From: Hirsutella rhossiliensis
Taxonomy: Eukaryota; Ascomycota; Sordariomycetes; Hypocreales; Ophiocordycipitaceae
Assembly: GCF_020360975.1 (NCBI RefSeq)
Contig: NW_025408671.1
Coordinates: 1,922,001-1,986,000, forward strand
Length of the DNA: 64,000 nt
Direction: 5' to 3'
The notes under the pieces are model-generated. The model did no database searches. It saw only the letters and a program-made list of their open reading frames with translations, and was not told where the DNA came from. How positions within the stretch are numbered: position 1 is the stretch's first letter; the number at the start of each line of letters is the position of its first letter. Positions 33,804 through 45,800 of the stretch are shown here, in pieces. The position numbers were made by a program, and so were the translations under genes.

Positions 33804-35677
33804 ATGACAGATAACATGGCTACCCTGGAGGCAGCAAAGCCGTTCTGGCGTCTCGTCGCGACCCCAGAGCCGATGTTCGTCGCTCAACAACACCAAAAGA
33901 ACGCCTCTTTCCGTGCGAGATGCGGCCATCCGTTACAATGTGAAGAGCTCATCCGTACAGAGAGCCATTAATTTCATAAAAAACCCCTTTTCCCGTGCTC
34001 CAGGGCGTCCATTGGCGCTGACGGAGGACGAAGACGACGCCCTGGTTGCGTATGTACAGTGGATGGAACGCACCGGCATGCCCGCCACGAGAGCAACTTG
34101 AAGCTGTTGCAAATGCAATAAGAATGCGTCGAGATCCCAATGCCCGCCCGGTCTCGTCAAGTTGGCTTGACAATTGGCGTGGAAGTCATCCTGCGATCGC
34201 GAAGACGTATCTCAAAGCAGTTGAACGAGCCCGGAAGTCCTTTGAAGCCCACGGGGTAGAAGAAGTCGAATTTTTCTACTCAAAGCTTCGAGAAATCATC
34301 ACCAGCTACCGTATTGGCAGTTCAGAGATCTGGAATGAAGACGAGGCCGGAATACGCATTGGGTGCCTGCGAGAACGCATCCAAGTTCTCATCACGCGCA
34401 CCACTAGAGTCAAGAGCACCCGGCCCCGAGTTTTAGACCCAGCAAACCGAGAATCCTGCACGGTAATTGCCTCAGTTAACGCAGTGGGGGACTCTCTTCC
34501 ACCCTGGCTTGTTTTCCAACATTACCCTACCACCAACTGGGCCGGCATCGACATCATGACAGGCGTACGGTTTGCCCAGTCGCCAACTGGCTTTTCCAAC
34601 GCAGAGATACACCTTGAGTGGGCAAGGCATTTCAACTGCTGGTCTTGGGCATCGTCAGCGCAAGCAAAACAGTCAGGAAATTCGCTGGAAGAGTGGTTCG
34701 GCTGTGACGAGCATCTTCGGCGCCCCAACATGGGGATGAGTCGCGTGGAGGCGCCGCCAAACCAACGGCCTGACGACGAGAAGATCTACCGATTGCTTGT
34801 TGTGGATGGCTTTACAGGGCATACCACCTTGACTTTGCTGAGTATTGTATCAAGTTTGATATCATCATTGCTATTTTCCTCCACATTCCACCCACCTCAT
34901 GCAGTGAAGTCGCTCGCAGAAGGCAACATATCATTTTCGCGGGTCAACTTCCTCACAGCTTTTCAGGACGTATATGAGGCTGGCTTCACGCGGCATAACA
35001 TTATGGCGGCATTTGAAAAAACAGGCCTCTTTCCTGTCGACCCAGCGCCGGTGATCACCAAGATCCTCCACGAGCAGCTACGACAACAGCAGCCGATCAA
35101 TCCTGCATACGCCTCGCTCCTACCCTCGGAGACGCGTTTCCAAGTCGCCGCGGATGCCCTCAATGATATCCGGCAACGGTATGGGCCCCTCATGAGCTCG
35201 CCATCACGAGAAAACTTGCGGGTTCTTGCGAAAGTGAACACCGAGTCTATCGCGATGGCGTCACATTCCCAGGGCATAGTCAGCGATAAGAATAGCCGAA
35301 CCCAGGCGTATGCGAATCGAATGAAGAGAGGCAAGATTGTCAGGCCGCGCGGAGAGTTTATCACGAGCTCCAGCATGGCCGACATCACCCGGGAGTATGA
35401 GGAGCTCCAGGCAAAGCAAACCCGGCTTCAAACGCGCCAGGAGATAAGGATGCATCTTAAACGAGTTCGTGGAGAGATGCAGAAGATCCGAGAAGACTAT
35501 AAAGTCGGGAAGAAGCAGTTAGTCAATGGCAGAGTCAAGACATTGAACTTTAAGCCCTGGCTAGAGTTTACGGGACGAGACGTTGAGTTCTACACTCTGG
35601 AGCAAAGTTGCGATACCCTCATGCGGGAGCTCAAAGAGCCATCCAAGGAATCCTTTTCTATGATACCACGAAGATAA
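33804..35677 (+). pseudogene. Pogo-2 transposase, frameshifted and lacking the third catalytic Asp
   Basis: Start ATG at 33,804. Frame changes are needed near 33,868, 33,912 and 34,085 to read the N-terminal psq-type HTH and CENP-B HTH. From 34,085 one frame is open to the TAA at 35,675-35,677. Visible motifs: the first catalytic Asp in NEDEAG (about 34,337-34,354) and the second in LLVVDGFTGH (34,795-34,824). From about 34,825 to 34,910 the sensible protein (YCIKFDIIIAIF, then PPHSTHLMQ) sits in other frames, and the expected QPLD block with the third Asp is missing; the text resumes with a TRHNIMAAFEKTG block at 34,988-35,030. The C-terminal 150 residues are basic and coiled-coil-like. Damage is by small deletions, not RIP. 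The element could move only with a transposase supplied in trans. Confidence 0.85.
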
Positions 35678-35732
35678 CTCCGCCAGAGATGTCAGGGCGC
35701 GCGCAGCGACCCGACCTCGCCCACTTACAGAT

Positions 35733-35972
35733 ATGTCGTCGTTGCCCGGCAGTGACGATACCGTCTATTTCACAGGCCTCGATCTTGACAAACATAGTGA
35801 GGATGGCGCCGACGATGAAGACGAGGACAATTTACTCGACACGCAAGAGAATATACCCTCATCGCCGCCGTTAGCAGCGGTTGAAGCGGTAGTCGATACA
35901 CCATGCCCTCGACCGCGCACCCGATCGTCCAACAAGATACAGCAGACGCTCCAGGAACACAGGTATGGATAA
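35733..35972 (+). pseudogene. acidic C-terminal extension of the Pogo-2 transposase, out of frame
   Basis: A 79-codon ATG frame overlapping the 3' part of the element, rich in Asp/Glu (an EDGADDEDED-type run) and ending with basic residues. It probably belonged to the transposase C-terminus before a frameshift near 35,670. An independent small protein is possible but unsupported. Confidence 0.4.
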
Positions 35973-36241
35973 AATAGCTCTCAGAGACGCACAACAGGCG
36001 AAATTACTACATAATACGTCTATTTGGACTCACAAACGCGGTCTTCCTATCTCTTCGACTGGAAGGCGGCAGCTCTAAATAGGCCCAAAGACGTGATTTT
36101 TCACTTTTCGTTGTTACTTGCGTCTTTAGGTGATCCGCAGCTATTGATCACATGTATATTTTAGCTATTTGAAGTCGCATTGACGGCACCATGAAGCGAA
36201 GCGTAGAATTTCCCTTGATTTTGCACCCCAAATTGAGGACC
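35973..36241. other. Pogo-2 3' untranslated region
   Basis: Non-coding, normal composition, between the last open frame and the right inverted repeat. No extra gene is seen. Confidence 0.6.
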
Positions 36242-36342
36242 CTGCTGTGCCGGATTTTTTGGGCTGTGCCGGATTTTTTGGGCCAACTAAGTGGCGAAGA
36301 CACTTAGTTGGGCTGCTGTGGCCCCACACCAAGATCAACGGG
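36242..36342 (-). repeat. Pogo-2 right terminal inverted repeat (101 bp)
   Basis: Exact inverse of 33,613-33,713, followed by TA at 36,343-36,344. Confidence 0.95.
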
Positions 36343-36344
36343 TA

Positions 36345-38720
36345 ACCGGAAAAGGATTTTCCGTCCGTTAAATCCGACGCCTAGCTAGAGTCGGTAAAAC
36401 CCTTCATATATAGATAGGTAAAAGGGATATTGCAATTATATTTAATCTTTAGGCTAGGGAATTTATTTAAATATTTCTAAATTATATTTAAAGCCTTAAA
36501 ATACGTCTAGTCGGGCTTAGCCGCGAATCTAGCGTAGGAAATTATAGAATATAAGATATCTAGCCTAGTAAATAAGGCTAAGTATAATAGAGATCCTATT
36601 TCTTTCTAAAATTATAATATATCTTCCTTAAAGGTAATTCCTTTGCTTTTATAAGCTTAAAGCCTACTATAGCGGTAAATTCAAGTTCCTAAACCTTCTT
36701 TATTAAATTCCTTTAATTTATTTAAGGTATAATTTTCTTAGGATATATATAGCTCTTTATTTTCTCGGTTTATTATAATATTTAGACCTAAGAAGTCTTT
36801 TATATCTCTTAAAATAGTAAAATCTAGGAATTTAGATAATTCTTTAAATAATCTTTCTTCTATTATAGATTTAGAGGGCCTACTATAAAAAGTCGTCGAC
36901 GTAAATTGCTAAGGCTATACTATAGTCCTTATTTATAAATACCCCTTTATCTATAGGAAGGGCCGAAAATCCGAGATTATTTAGTATAATTTTTAAATAA
37001 TTATACTAGAGCTTAGGACTTTATTTTAGGCTATATAATGCTTTCTTTAGCTTTGCTTTAATTTAACCGGTTTTATATAGGTCTAGGAATTTAGTTAATT
37101 TAATTCCTTTAGCTCTATAAGCTAATCTATATTTTAAATAATATTCCTAAAGAGCGTATTCTTCGTAGCCTATAAGAAGATCGATATATACTTCGCTATC
37201 TATATCGGTATATATAAAGGCATTTATTATATCTATTTATAAAGCTTTAAATTCGTAGATAATAGCTAAAATAAGTAGAATTCTAATAGATTTAGGTCTA
37301 GCCGTAGTCGAGAAGGTATCTAGGAAATCTAAGCTATAGATCTGCTTAAATCCCTATATTACGAAACGGGCTTTATATTTTATTATATTATTTTAACTAT
37401 CCTTCTTAATAGTATAGACCTAGCGGCCTCCTATAGCCTCCCTATCCTTAGGGAGGTAGGAAAATTCCTAAGTTTTATATTTAATTAGCTAGATAATTTC
37501 CTTAATTATAGTATCTTTCTAAAATACTATTTTAGGGCTATTTATTGCCTATTTATAGGTCTTTAGAATTTTTAGATCTAATTTTTTATACTAGCTAGAA
37601 TTAACTTTATAAAATCGTAGTTTAGAAATAAATTAACGTTAGGGTATTCGATATAGTTAGAATCGAACCCTTCTAGCTTCTTAGGTAATTCTACTACTAT
37701 TTTACTAGTAGTAGGAATAGGATCGTTATTTAAAGACTCTTCTTTTATAGAAGGCGAGGGACTTTTATTTCTAGGTTCTTTAGTAGCTTCCTCTATAGGG
37801 ATATAGCTTTCTAGCTTATCTTTATTTAGAATAGAATTAAAATCAAAGGTATTATTACTACTAGTTTCTAGTATAGTAATATCTCTAGAGATAGTAATCT
37901 TTCTCTTAGAAAAGTCCTAGATTTTATATGCATTTTCTAAATAGCTTACTATTATTCCCTTAAAAGCTCTATTATCTAGCTTATCTTTAGGGTCTTTATT
38001 CTTATAATATATAAGGCTTCCGAAGGTCTTAATTTTATTTAAGGTCTTAAAGGGTAGTATTATATTATCCTCTTTTCTATAGGACTTTTAAATCCTATCG
38101 TAGAATACGGTAATCTATTATATAAATAGGTAGCTATTAAAACAGCTTCTCCCTATAGATATTTAAGAAGCCTAGTAGTAAATAAAAGAGCTCGTACTTT
38201 TTCTAATATAGTACGATTTATTCTTTCTATTTTACCATTAGATTCCGGCGTCCTAGGAGGACTAGAATTAAAGGTAATTCCTTCTTTTTCGTAATAGAGC
38301 TTTATTTTATATATAAATTCTTTAGCATTATTAGAAAATGCTTCTCTAATCCTAGTTTTTTTAGGGTTATTTTCTACCCTATTTTTAAATTCTAGGAACC
38401 TATTTAGAGCTTCTCCCTTTTTTCGAAGAAGGTATATTTCTAGATATCGGGTTCCTACGTCTAGGAAAGAAATATAATAGTAATATTTATTATAAGTAGG
38501 CACTTTAATTAGCCCCTAAATATCTAATACTATTTTTTCTAAATAAGAATAAGACTTATATAAAGGTTATTTATTAACCTTATTCGTTGCTTTAGCTTTA
38601 ATATATATTTCGCATTGCCTTATTTTATTTTCCTCTTCTAGAGGTATTTTTATATCCTTATTATATCTTTTTAATATTTCTAAAATAGCCCTACTATTTA
38701 TATGCCCTAAGCGTAAGTAC
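36345..38720 (-). pseudogene. Copia C integrase and reverse transcriptase relic
   Basis: Read leftwards: integrase, with a still-open stretch of 116 codons at 38,153-38,503 that carries the central Asp (FLD), the FSNNAKEF region and the PPRTPESNG..ER block around the catalytic Glu. The pol linker is at about 37,650-38,100. The reverse transcriptase has an intact YVDD box at about 36,884-36,910. The frame is cut at 36,345 by Pogo-2 and continues at 33,612. Stops correspond to former Gln/Trp codons. Confidence 0.8.
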
Positions 38721-40430
38721 TAAGTATAAAAATCTATATCCTTTACTTTTAAAGACGTAATAAGGATTAATTAGCTTTTTAATAAAGGTTCTATAGGAAT
38801 ATAATATAATTTATTTCTAAGAAATCCTTTAGTAAGGACCTTAGCCTTATTATCTAATAAAAGGACTTTATTTCCTCTTATTAAGGCATAGGTATTATTA
38901 AAATAAGATTAGGATAGTATATTTACCCTTAATTCGGGTATATAAAAGCAGTCTCGAAGGATATACCTTTTTTTACTATACGGGAACTTAAATACTAAGT
39001 CCCCCTTTCCTTTTACTAATATAAAGGAAGCTTTTCCTTAGTAAACTTTAGACTTAATTTCTTTATAGTTAATAAGGAAATTCTTATTAGATACTATATA
39101 CCTAGTAGCTCCGGTATTATATATAAAATTAAAGATCCTTTTATTCTTATAACTAGGAAATCCTCCTTCTCTTACCTTTAAGACTAATTCCTTTATTCTA
39201 GGAATCGAGGCTTCTAGAGGTCCTAAAAGAGAGTCTTTATTAGCTTCTACTATAGGGTATTTATAGAGGTTAAAATTACCTCTAAATCCTTAGACGTTTA
39301 TATAGGGGTCGGAGCCCTAGAAAGGTCTATAAGGTCGATATCTAGGTCTATATTTTCTTACGAAGCTATATTTAAGACTTTATTACTATCGTCTAAATCG
39401 GACTCTAGCTCTATAATTCGAGCCTTCCTTCTTTTATTAGTAGTAGAAATACTACTAGAAAGGGATTTCTTCCTAAAAGAAGAAGATAAAGAAGTAGATT
39501 TTCTCTTCTTAGAAATTCGAGTCCTATTATCCTTCTTTCTATTATTTAAAACCTAATAAGTAGGAGCCTTATTTAGGTATAATTTATAGTAATTTACTAT
39601 AAAATGCCCTGGTTTTTTACATTCCTTATAATAAGGAGTATCTATAGAATTTCTATAGGATTTCTAAGTCTTCCTTTATATTAGGAAGGCTTTTTCTAAA
39701 GATTTATCTATATCCTCTATTCTTCTAGCTTCGTCTAAAAGACTAGCTATTAAGGATTCGAGGGTAAACGCCGTAGAATTATACCTAAGGCTCTACGTAA
39801 TATTTATAATATAGCTTCTAAATTCCTTATTAAGGCAATTAAGAATCTATACTATAAGGATAACTTTTAGAATTTCTATATTATAGGATTTTAAATCCTT
39901 ATAGATTTCTTTTACCTTATAAAGGTATTTCTCTAAATTAGAGCCTAAGGGACTAAGATTAAAGAGCTGCTTTATAAGTAAATAATTCGACGAGAAATTC
40001 AACGGATTATATAGCTTTATAAGCTTATCCTAAGCAGCTTTAGTATTTATTAAATGCTTAATTTATATTAAGGGACTATCTTTAACTTAAAGAAAAATCT
40101 AGGATAAAGCTTCTATAGTCTTTATATAATTTTCTTGCTCTAAGGTAGCGATAAGCTTTTCCTTAGTAAGGATAGCTTCTATCCTCGTAGTCTATAAGGT
40201 ATAATTTAAATTTCCCTTAAGTCTAGAGAATTTATATTCTTTCTATCTACCTATTTTATATAAATTCGGTATTATTTCGTTCGTAGGGATTAAGAAGTCT
40301 AGGCGGGAGTTTAAGAGCGTAGGAAGGTAGAAAAAGTCGTTAAGGGGATTTTCGAAAGGAATTTTAATCGGGTATTTTAATAAGGAATTTTAAAGGTATA
40401 AGTAGTTAATTTCCCGGCTTAAAAGGAGTA
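38720..40430 (-). pseudogene. Copia C gag and protease relic
   Basis: Gag-like helical region (40,390 to about 39,700), a zinc knuckle at about 39,590-39,640 in which the first Cys and the last are now Tyr but the central C..GH spacing remains, a Ser/Lys-rich linker and a protease-like segment to about 38,800. Confidence 0.6.
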
Positions 40431-40432
40431 AG

Positions 40433-40446
40433 CCGGGCTTATAACC
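40433..40446 (-). other. Copia C primer-binding site (half initiator-tRNA type)
   Basis: On the minus strand GGTTATAAGCCCGG follows the 5' LTR directly. It is identical in its core to those of Copia E and F. Confidence 0.6.
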
Positions 40447-41014
40447 TCTTAAGGTATATAAGCAAAAGCGGAATTCTAGGAAATTAAGGAATTACGTAAG
40501 ACTACGTAATAGAGGGGAAGAAGGAGTATAAGGTAGGATTTTCAACGGAATTTATTAGTAGTATATTAGTATATAGAAGAGGTATTAAAGTTAATTATTC
40601 TATCTCTATTTACTAGCGGACATACTATCTTATATAGATAATTATAGCTAAACGGAAGAACCTTTTAGGACTAGATTTAGGCTGCTATATAGCCCTAAGA
40701 CTAGGGAATTCCGTGATACCTCGAGTAAATCTAGAAGTGTCTTAGTTCTACTAATATTTGTATTTAGAGGAGGTTAGTCGTACCGGTATTCTTAAGAGGT
40801 CTTAGCTAGCATTCTAAGCTAGCTCTATTCCTTCGATTCCCGATTATACGATAACCGGTAACCCGTTTAATATATAATAATATATAAAATAACGAGCGAT
40901 TCTTACTCTATAGGATAAGGTTTTATCTATAATTAATATACTACTTATTAGCTTATATAATCGGGAGAGTATATTATAGCTGCTTTATTTATAGTAGGAA
41001 CACCGTTCCTTATA
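40447..41014 (-). repeat. Copia C 5' LTR
   Basis: 568 bp, direct repeat of 32,260-32,827, followed by GTTCC (41,015-41,019). Confidence 0.9.
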
Positions 41015-41182
41015 GTTCCGCGCCCTATAGAGCGGGAGGCCGTATTCTATTATACTAACTTCCGCGATAGATATATCCGCCTCTCCCTCTCTTACCTCCT
41101 CCTTCTTAGAGCGTACGGAGTCGTTTATCGACGCCGTGCTAGCCGCGGCCGATAATAACTCCGCCGCTGCCGCCGCTCCTAC
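41015..41182 (+). pseudogene. middle part of antisense ORF-X of Gypsy A#2
   Basis: Plus-strand frame containing a SFLERTESFIDAVLAAAD-like helix and an Ala-rich run, continuing from 32,259 and on to 49,041. It ends with the 5-bp target CCTAC (41,178-41,182) of Gypsy D. The opposite-strand frame spanning 40,985-41,263 crosses two element borders and is a shadow. Confidence 0.5.
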
Positions 41183-41636
41183 TATTACGACCACAGCTAC
41201 TAGGCCGCTAACGGTCGACCGCGTTAAGCACGTAATACGGTCTAACGGATAAATAGTCGGCACGACTATCTAATAGATATAGGATCGAGGGGATTATAGA
41301 GATCTAAGTAATCTAAGATTAACGAGATTACTACGCTCTATATAATCTAACGTTAGGGATTATAGCTAGGCCTATAATCTAAGGATAGTCTCTATAGGTA
41401 TATATAGCTACCTACTTTTACTTCTTTAAATAGATAGCTCTCTAGCTTTTAATATATTATAGATCTTTATTACGATTTATCTTTAATTTTAATTACTTAG
41501 TTATAGTCTATAGTCTATAACCTCCGACTTATTACTAACGTAATATACTTATTATTGCTTAGACCACGCCTTATTATATCTATTAATATAAACCCCTCGA
41601 TAGGTTTATCCCTTAGGAATAATACTAGTTATTATA
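41183..41636 (+). repeat. Gypsy D 5' LTR
   Basis: 454 bp, direct repeat of 48,587-49,040. It retains several more CA/TG sites than the 3' LTR. Confidence 0.9.
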
Positions 41637-41699
41637 CGTTAAAAGCTCTTATTTAGTATAATACCGCGTTACTCTAAGCAATATCGTAACTATTAATAT

Positions 41700-42800
41700 A
41701 CTTATATAGTAAGCTAGATTAACTAACTCTAAAGCTACTATATCGCCTTAAGATATAATACGCGAGATTATTACCCTTCGATATAAGGTATAGTTACTTA
41801 GGAATAGAGGAGGTAATAGATAAGTTAGGGACCTTAAAGAAGTAGTTAAACTAAAATAGCTAGGACTATTTAATAGTACTTATAGCACGCTTTAAGAGTT
41901 TCTTACCTAACTTAAGGCCTACTACCGGTTTTACCTTATTAAACTCTTAGACCTAGTCGAAAAGGTACTTTATATAGGAAATTATTTATTTAGAATAGTA
42001 CTCGCTTAGTTTAGACCTATTATAAGGGACTTTCTCGATAACTAACTAGCGCGATAAGATAACGAAATAGATAAAGTCTTTACTAGTTTCTAAGGATTTA
42101 AAGAAGCTATTATAAAGGTATTTAGAATAACTAACGAGGAACGAGAAGCTAAATAGAAACTCTAAGAACTTTAATAAAGGATCTTAGTATTAGATTATAC
42201 TATAAAGTTCCGTTAAGTTACCTTAAAGCTTAATTAAGATAACGAACCCCTTATATTATAATTCTATAATAAGCTTAAAGAAGAAGTTAAGGATAAGCTT
42301 TATAAGGAAAATCGACCTAATAACCTCTTAGACTATATTGCTATAGTAGTATAAATCGACGATAGATAGTATACGCGATACTAAGAAAAGAAATAAGAAA
42401 GAGGAAACTAGAACCCTTCTTATAGAAATAACTTTAGCCGACGCGCTAATTATAAGAAAAAGCGCGAAACTCCTATTACCTATACCTATATAACTAACCT
42501 AGGTAGGATAGATCTAGATATAATATAGAAAAGTAAAAGAAAGTATTTTAATTATAAGAAACTTAGATATTACTCTAAGGAATATAGATAACCTTATAAG
42601 GAAAAGAAAACCTACTAAGTACTAGCCCTAAAAGGTAAGAAATACCTAAACGCTATTAATAGATAGGAACTAAAGTATAAACTCCTTAGTTAGACTATAT
42701 ATTACGACGACGAATATATAGTATACTTAAGCGATAAGAACGGTATTAGATAGTTCTTAAAGCTACTAAAGAAAACCCTTATAATAATATAACGAAGGGA
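41700..42800 (+). pseudogene. Gypsy D gag relic
   Basis: Frame with a Gag-core-like helical region (about 41,820-42,360), an Arg/Asn-rich stretch, and a zinc knuckle at about 42,535-42,600 in which Cys is replaced by Tyr. Former Gln codons appear as TAA/TAG. Confidence 0.6.
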
Positions 42801-45800
42801 TCCTAAAATATAGAAATAAGTTAAATTCGTAGAATTAAAATACCCCTATCTTAAAGGAGTCTCTTAAGACTAAATTAAGAAGAACGGTAAACGATTTTAA
42901 GAGAATATATAAAATAAAAATCGATAATAACGATAGGTAGTCTATAAGTAATATAATAAAAAAGATATAGATATAGCCTTTATACTTACGAAACTTAGAT
43001 AATAACTAAAAGAAGAATAATAAAGTATTAATAATATAAGCTTTAAAGAATAAGAAATACTTAGAGAAATAAAAGATAAAAATAAACTTATCTACTACCC
43101 TCGCTACTAAGGGAAAATACTACGATTAAAGAATACGCTTTATACTTTAAAGAATTTAAAGAAATACTTAAAATTAAAACCTAATAAATACCTTAAATTC
43201 TTATAGAAAACTAATAAGCTATACTAATTCGATATTAACTAGTACTACGCGGAGGAGACTACGCTATAGCTATCGCTATAGTCGATACCTTTATAGCTCT
43301 ATAATAAAAATAGTAACTATAAAGAGAATTTAAAGACGATCTATAAATACTACTTACTTATAAGTACTATAAGTATATTTTATAGATATTATATATCTAC
43401 TTAGATTATATAATATACTTTTAGATAAAGGCACGATATAACGCTTTCCTAGTTAGGTTTAAGGGATAAGTACTTTCGAAACCCTACTTAAGTATAAAAC
43501 TAAACTACTAGAAAATCGATTAACGCTACCTAAACGACTAAGTTATATTATTAGAACCTAATTATAGCACGCTATTTAAATACCGCGATAATTACGGTTT
43601 ATTAACGAAATATCTTTTAAAGATATATAAAATCTATAAATACGCTAAAATAAAAGAATAGTATAACGCTACTCGCTTTAAGATATCTAAACCCTTAATC
43701 TTTTAAAGACTTACGTAATAAGTTAAATATAACGAAGAAGATTATAATAAATATATATACCTAAACTATAGAGTTTATAAATATAAAAAAGTATAAGTAT
43801 AGTATAAATAATATAATAGTATACTAAAAGATTATTAGTAATACGTATAAAGGCTATAAGCTATATTCGACTAAGGAAAAATTAATATAGAAATACTATA
43901 TAAAAAATAAAAAGACGCTAAATAAAAACTTAACCTTTAATACGAAAACGAATAAAATTACGAAGTATAGCACGTAATTAACTACGAAGTAGTATAATAT
44001 AAATAATATAGTATTAAGAAATAAGAAATCTTCGATTAACTATAAGAAATTAGTCTCTTAAGCCTTAATACGATACTATACGACGAAAATATAAAGAAAC
44101 GATACTAATAATAAATTAAAGAAGAATACCTAAATAAAATAAATAAGGACTAAGTAAAAAACAAGGTACGCTATCTATAAAAGGGCTATAGACTAGTATA
44201 ATATAATAAGATCTAAGGACCCTATATATAGTAATAGTAAGCTATAGCGACTAAATAATATTAGATATTTAAATCGCGGGATATTATATACGTATACTTT
44301 TAGACTATAGCGCGATAGGTAATTACGTTTTACTTAAAGTTATTAATTATTACTAACTTATATAGAGATATAAGAAAGATTTATATAAACTTATAAATAT
44401 TAAAGGAGAGGCCTTTAACTATAATAATAGAATTATTAATATAGAGATTAATTACCTCGATATTAATATTTAAGGCTACGATAAATAAGTTAACTTTAAT
44501 ATTATAGATATTAAAAAATATAACCTTATATTAAGGCTTCTATAGCTATAGGAGAGCAACCTAGTAATTAACTAGAAAACTAGCTAGCTACGTTAAAATA
44601 AAGATATAAGTTTCTAGGACTAGTAGATTTAGGAGAAAGTAAAATTTTACGATAATTTAGCTACTAAATAGGATAAAAGGAATAACCGTTTAAGTAAATT
44701 ATTATAGGCTTTAGCGATATAAATAAAGATAGTAACCGAACCGGCGGATATAATAAAATCGACTAATAAGACCTACGTACTAACTAATACGGCTATATAA
44801 CCTAGTATCCGATATAAATAAAATAAAGGATATAATATAAAGATCTAAAGAGTTATTACTACTCTAAGAAAAGACCTTAAATAAATTAATAAAGAGCTTA
44901 AGTTAAGAGGAACTAGCTCTTAAGAGAAAGAATAAAGCCTATAAGATAGAATAAAGAATATCCCCTAAGAATACTAGAAATATAATAAACTCTTTAAGGA
45001 AGAACTTAAGATAGGGTTACTTAAATATAGTTAATAGGACTATAAAATTTATCTTAAGGACGGAATAACGCCGACGTTCTATAAGATTTATAATTTAAAC
45101 GAAAAATAACTATAAACGCTACGCGACTACTTTAATAAGAATCTATAAAAGGGATATATATAAATATTAATATCTAAAGCAAGCTATCTAGTTATATTTA
45201 TTTTAAAGAAAAATAGTAAGCTATAACTAGTTATTAACTATAAACGCTTAAACGATATTATAATAAAGGACTAAATACTATTACCGCTTATATTAGAACT
45301 ATAAGATTAACTATATAGTAAAAAATAGTTTATAGCCCTCGACCTTAAAGGCGCTTATAACTTAATATATATAAAAAAGGGATATAAATAAATAATAGCC
45401 TTTAAAATAAAATTCGGACTATTTAAATATCTAGTAATACTATTTAGACTTATAAATATACTAGCTACCTTTTAACGGATAATTAATAATATCCTATATA
45501 AATACTTAAATATCTTTATAGTAGTATACCTAGATAATATCCTAATCTTCTTAGATACCCTAGAAGAATATAAGGAATACGTTTATAAGGTACTTAGCAT
45601 ACTTTAGAATATAAAGTTACTAGTTAAACTAGAAAAAAGTAAGTTCTATATATAAGAAGTAGACTTCCTTAGATATATAATTTTACTAAGAGAGATATAA
45701 ATATAATAAGATAAGATTAACTTAGTTAAAGAATAGCTAACGCTAAAGAACGTTAAGGACGTATAAAGTTTCCTAGGATTTATAAATTACTACTAATAAT

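Larger units (their letters stand above)
33613..36342 (+). mobile_element. Pogo-2, pogo-type DNA transposon free of RIP
   Basis: 2,730-bp element with perfect 101-bp terminal inverted repeats (33,613-33,713 and 36,242-36,342) and the Tc1/mariner-type TA duplication (33,611-33,612 and 36,343-36,344). Its base composition is balanced, with normal CA and TG frequency, unlike the surrounding Copia C. It is the youngest insertion in the nest. Its transposase is defective (see that entry). Confidence 0.95.
32260..41014 (-). mobile_element. Copia C, full-length, nested in Gypsy A#2
   Basis: Two 568-bp LTRs (32,260-32,827 and 40,447-41,014) with perfect target duplication GTTCC (32,255-32,259 and 41,015-41,019). 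The internal region encodes Gag-Pol leftwards and contains the later insertion Pogo-2 (33,613-36,342). Confidence 0.9.

Noticed and set aside
34963..35388. 141-codon minus-strand frame inside Pogo-2
   Set aside because: Antisense shadow of the transposase C-terminal coding region; no independent features.
40985..41263. 92-codon minus-strand frame
   Set aside because: It spans the Copia C LTR end, a piece of Gypsy A and the Gypsy D LTR, so it cannot be an ancestral gene; it is the shadow of ORF-X.
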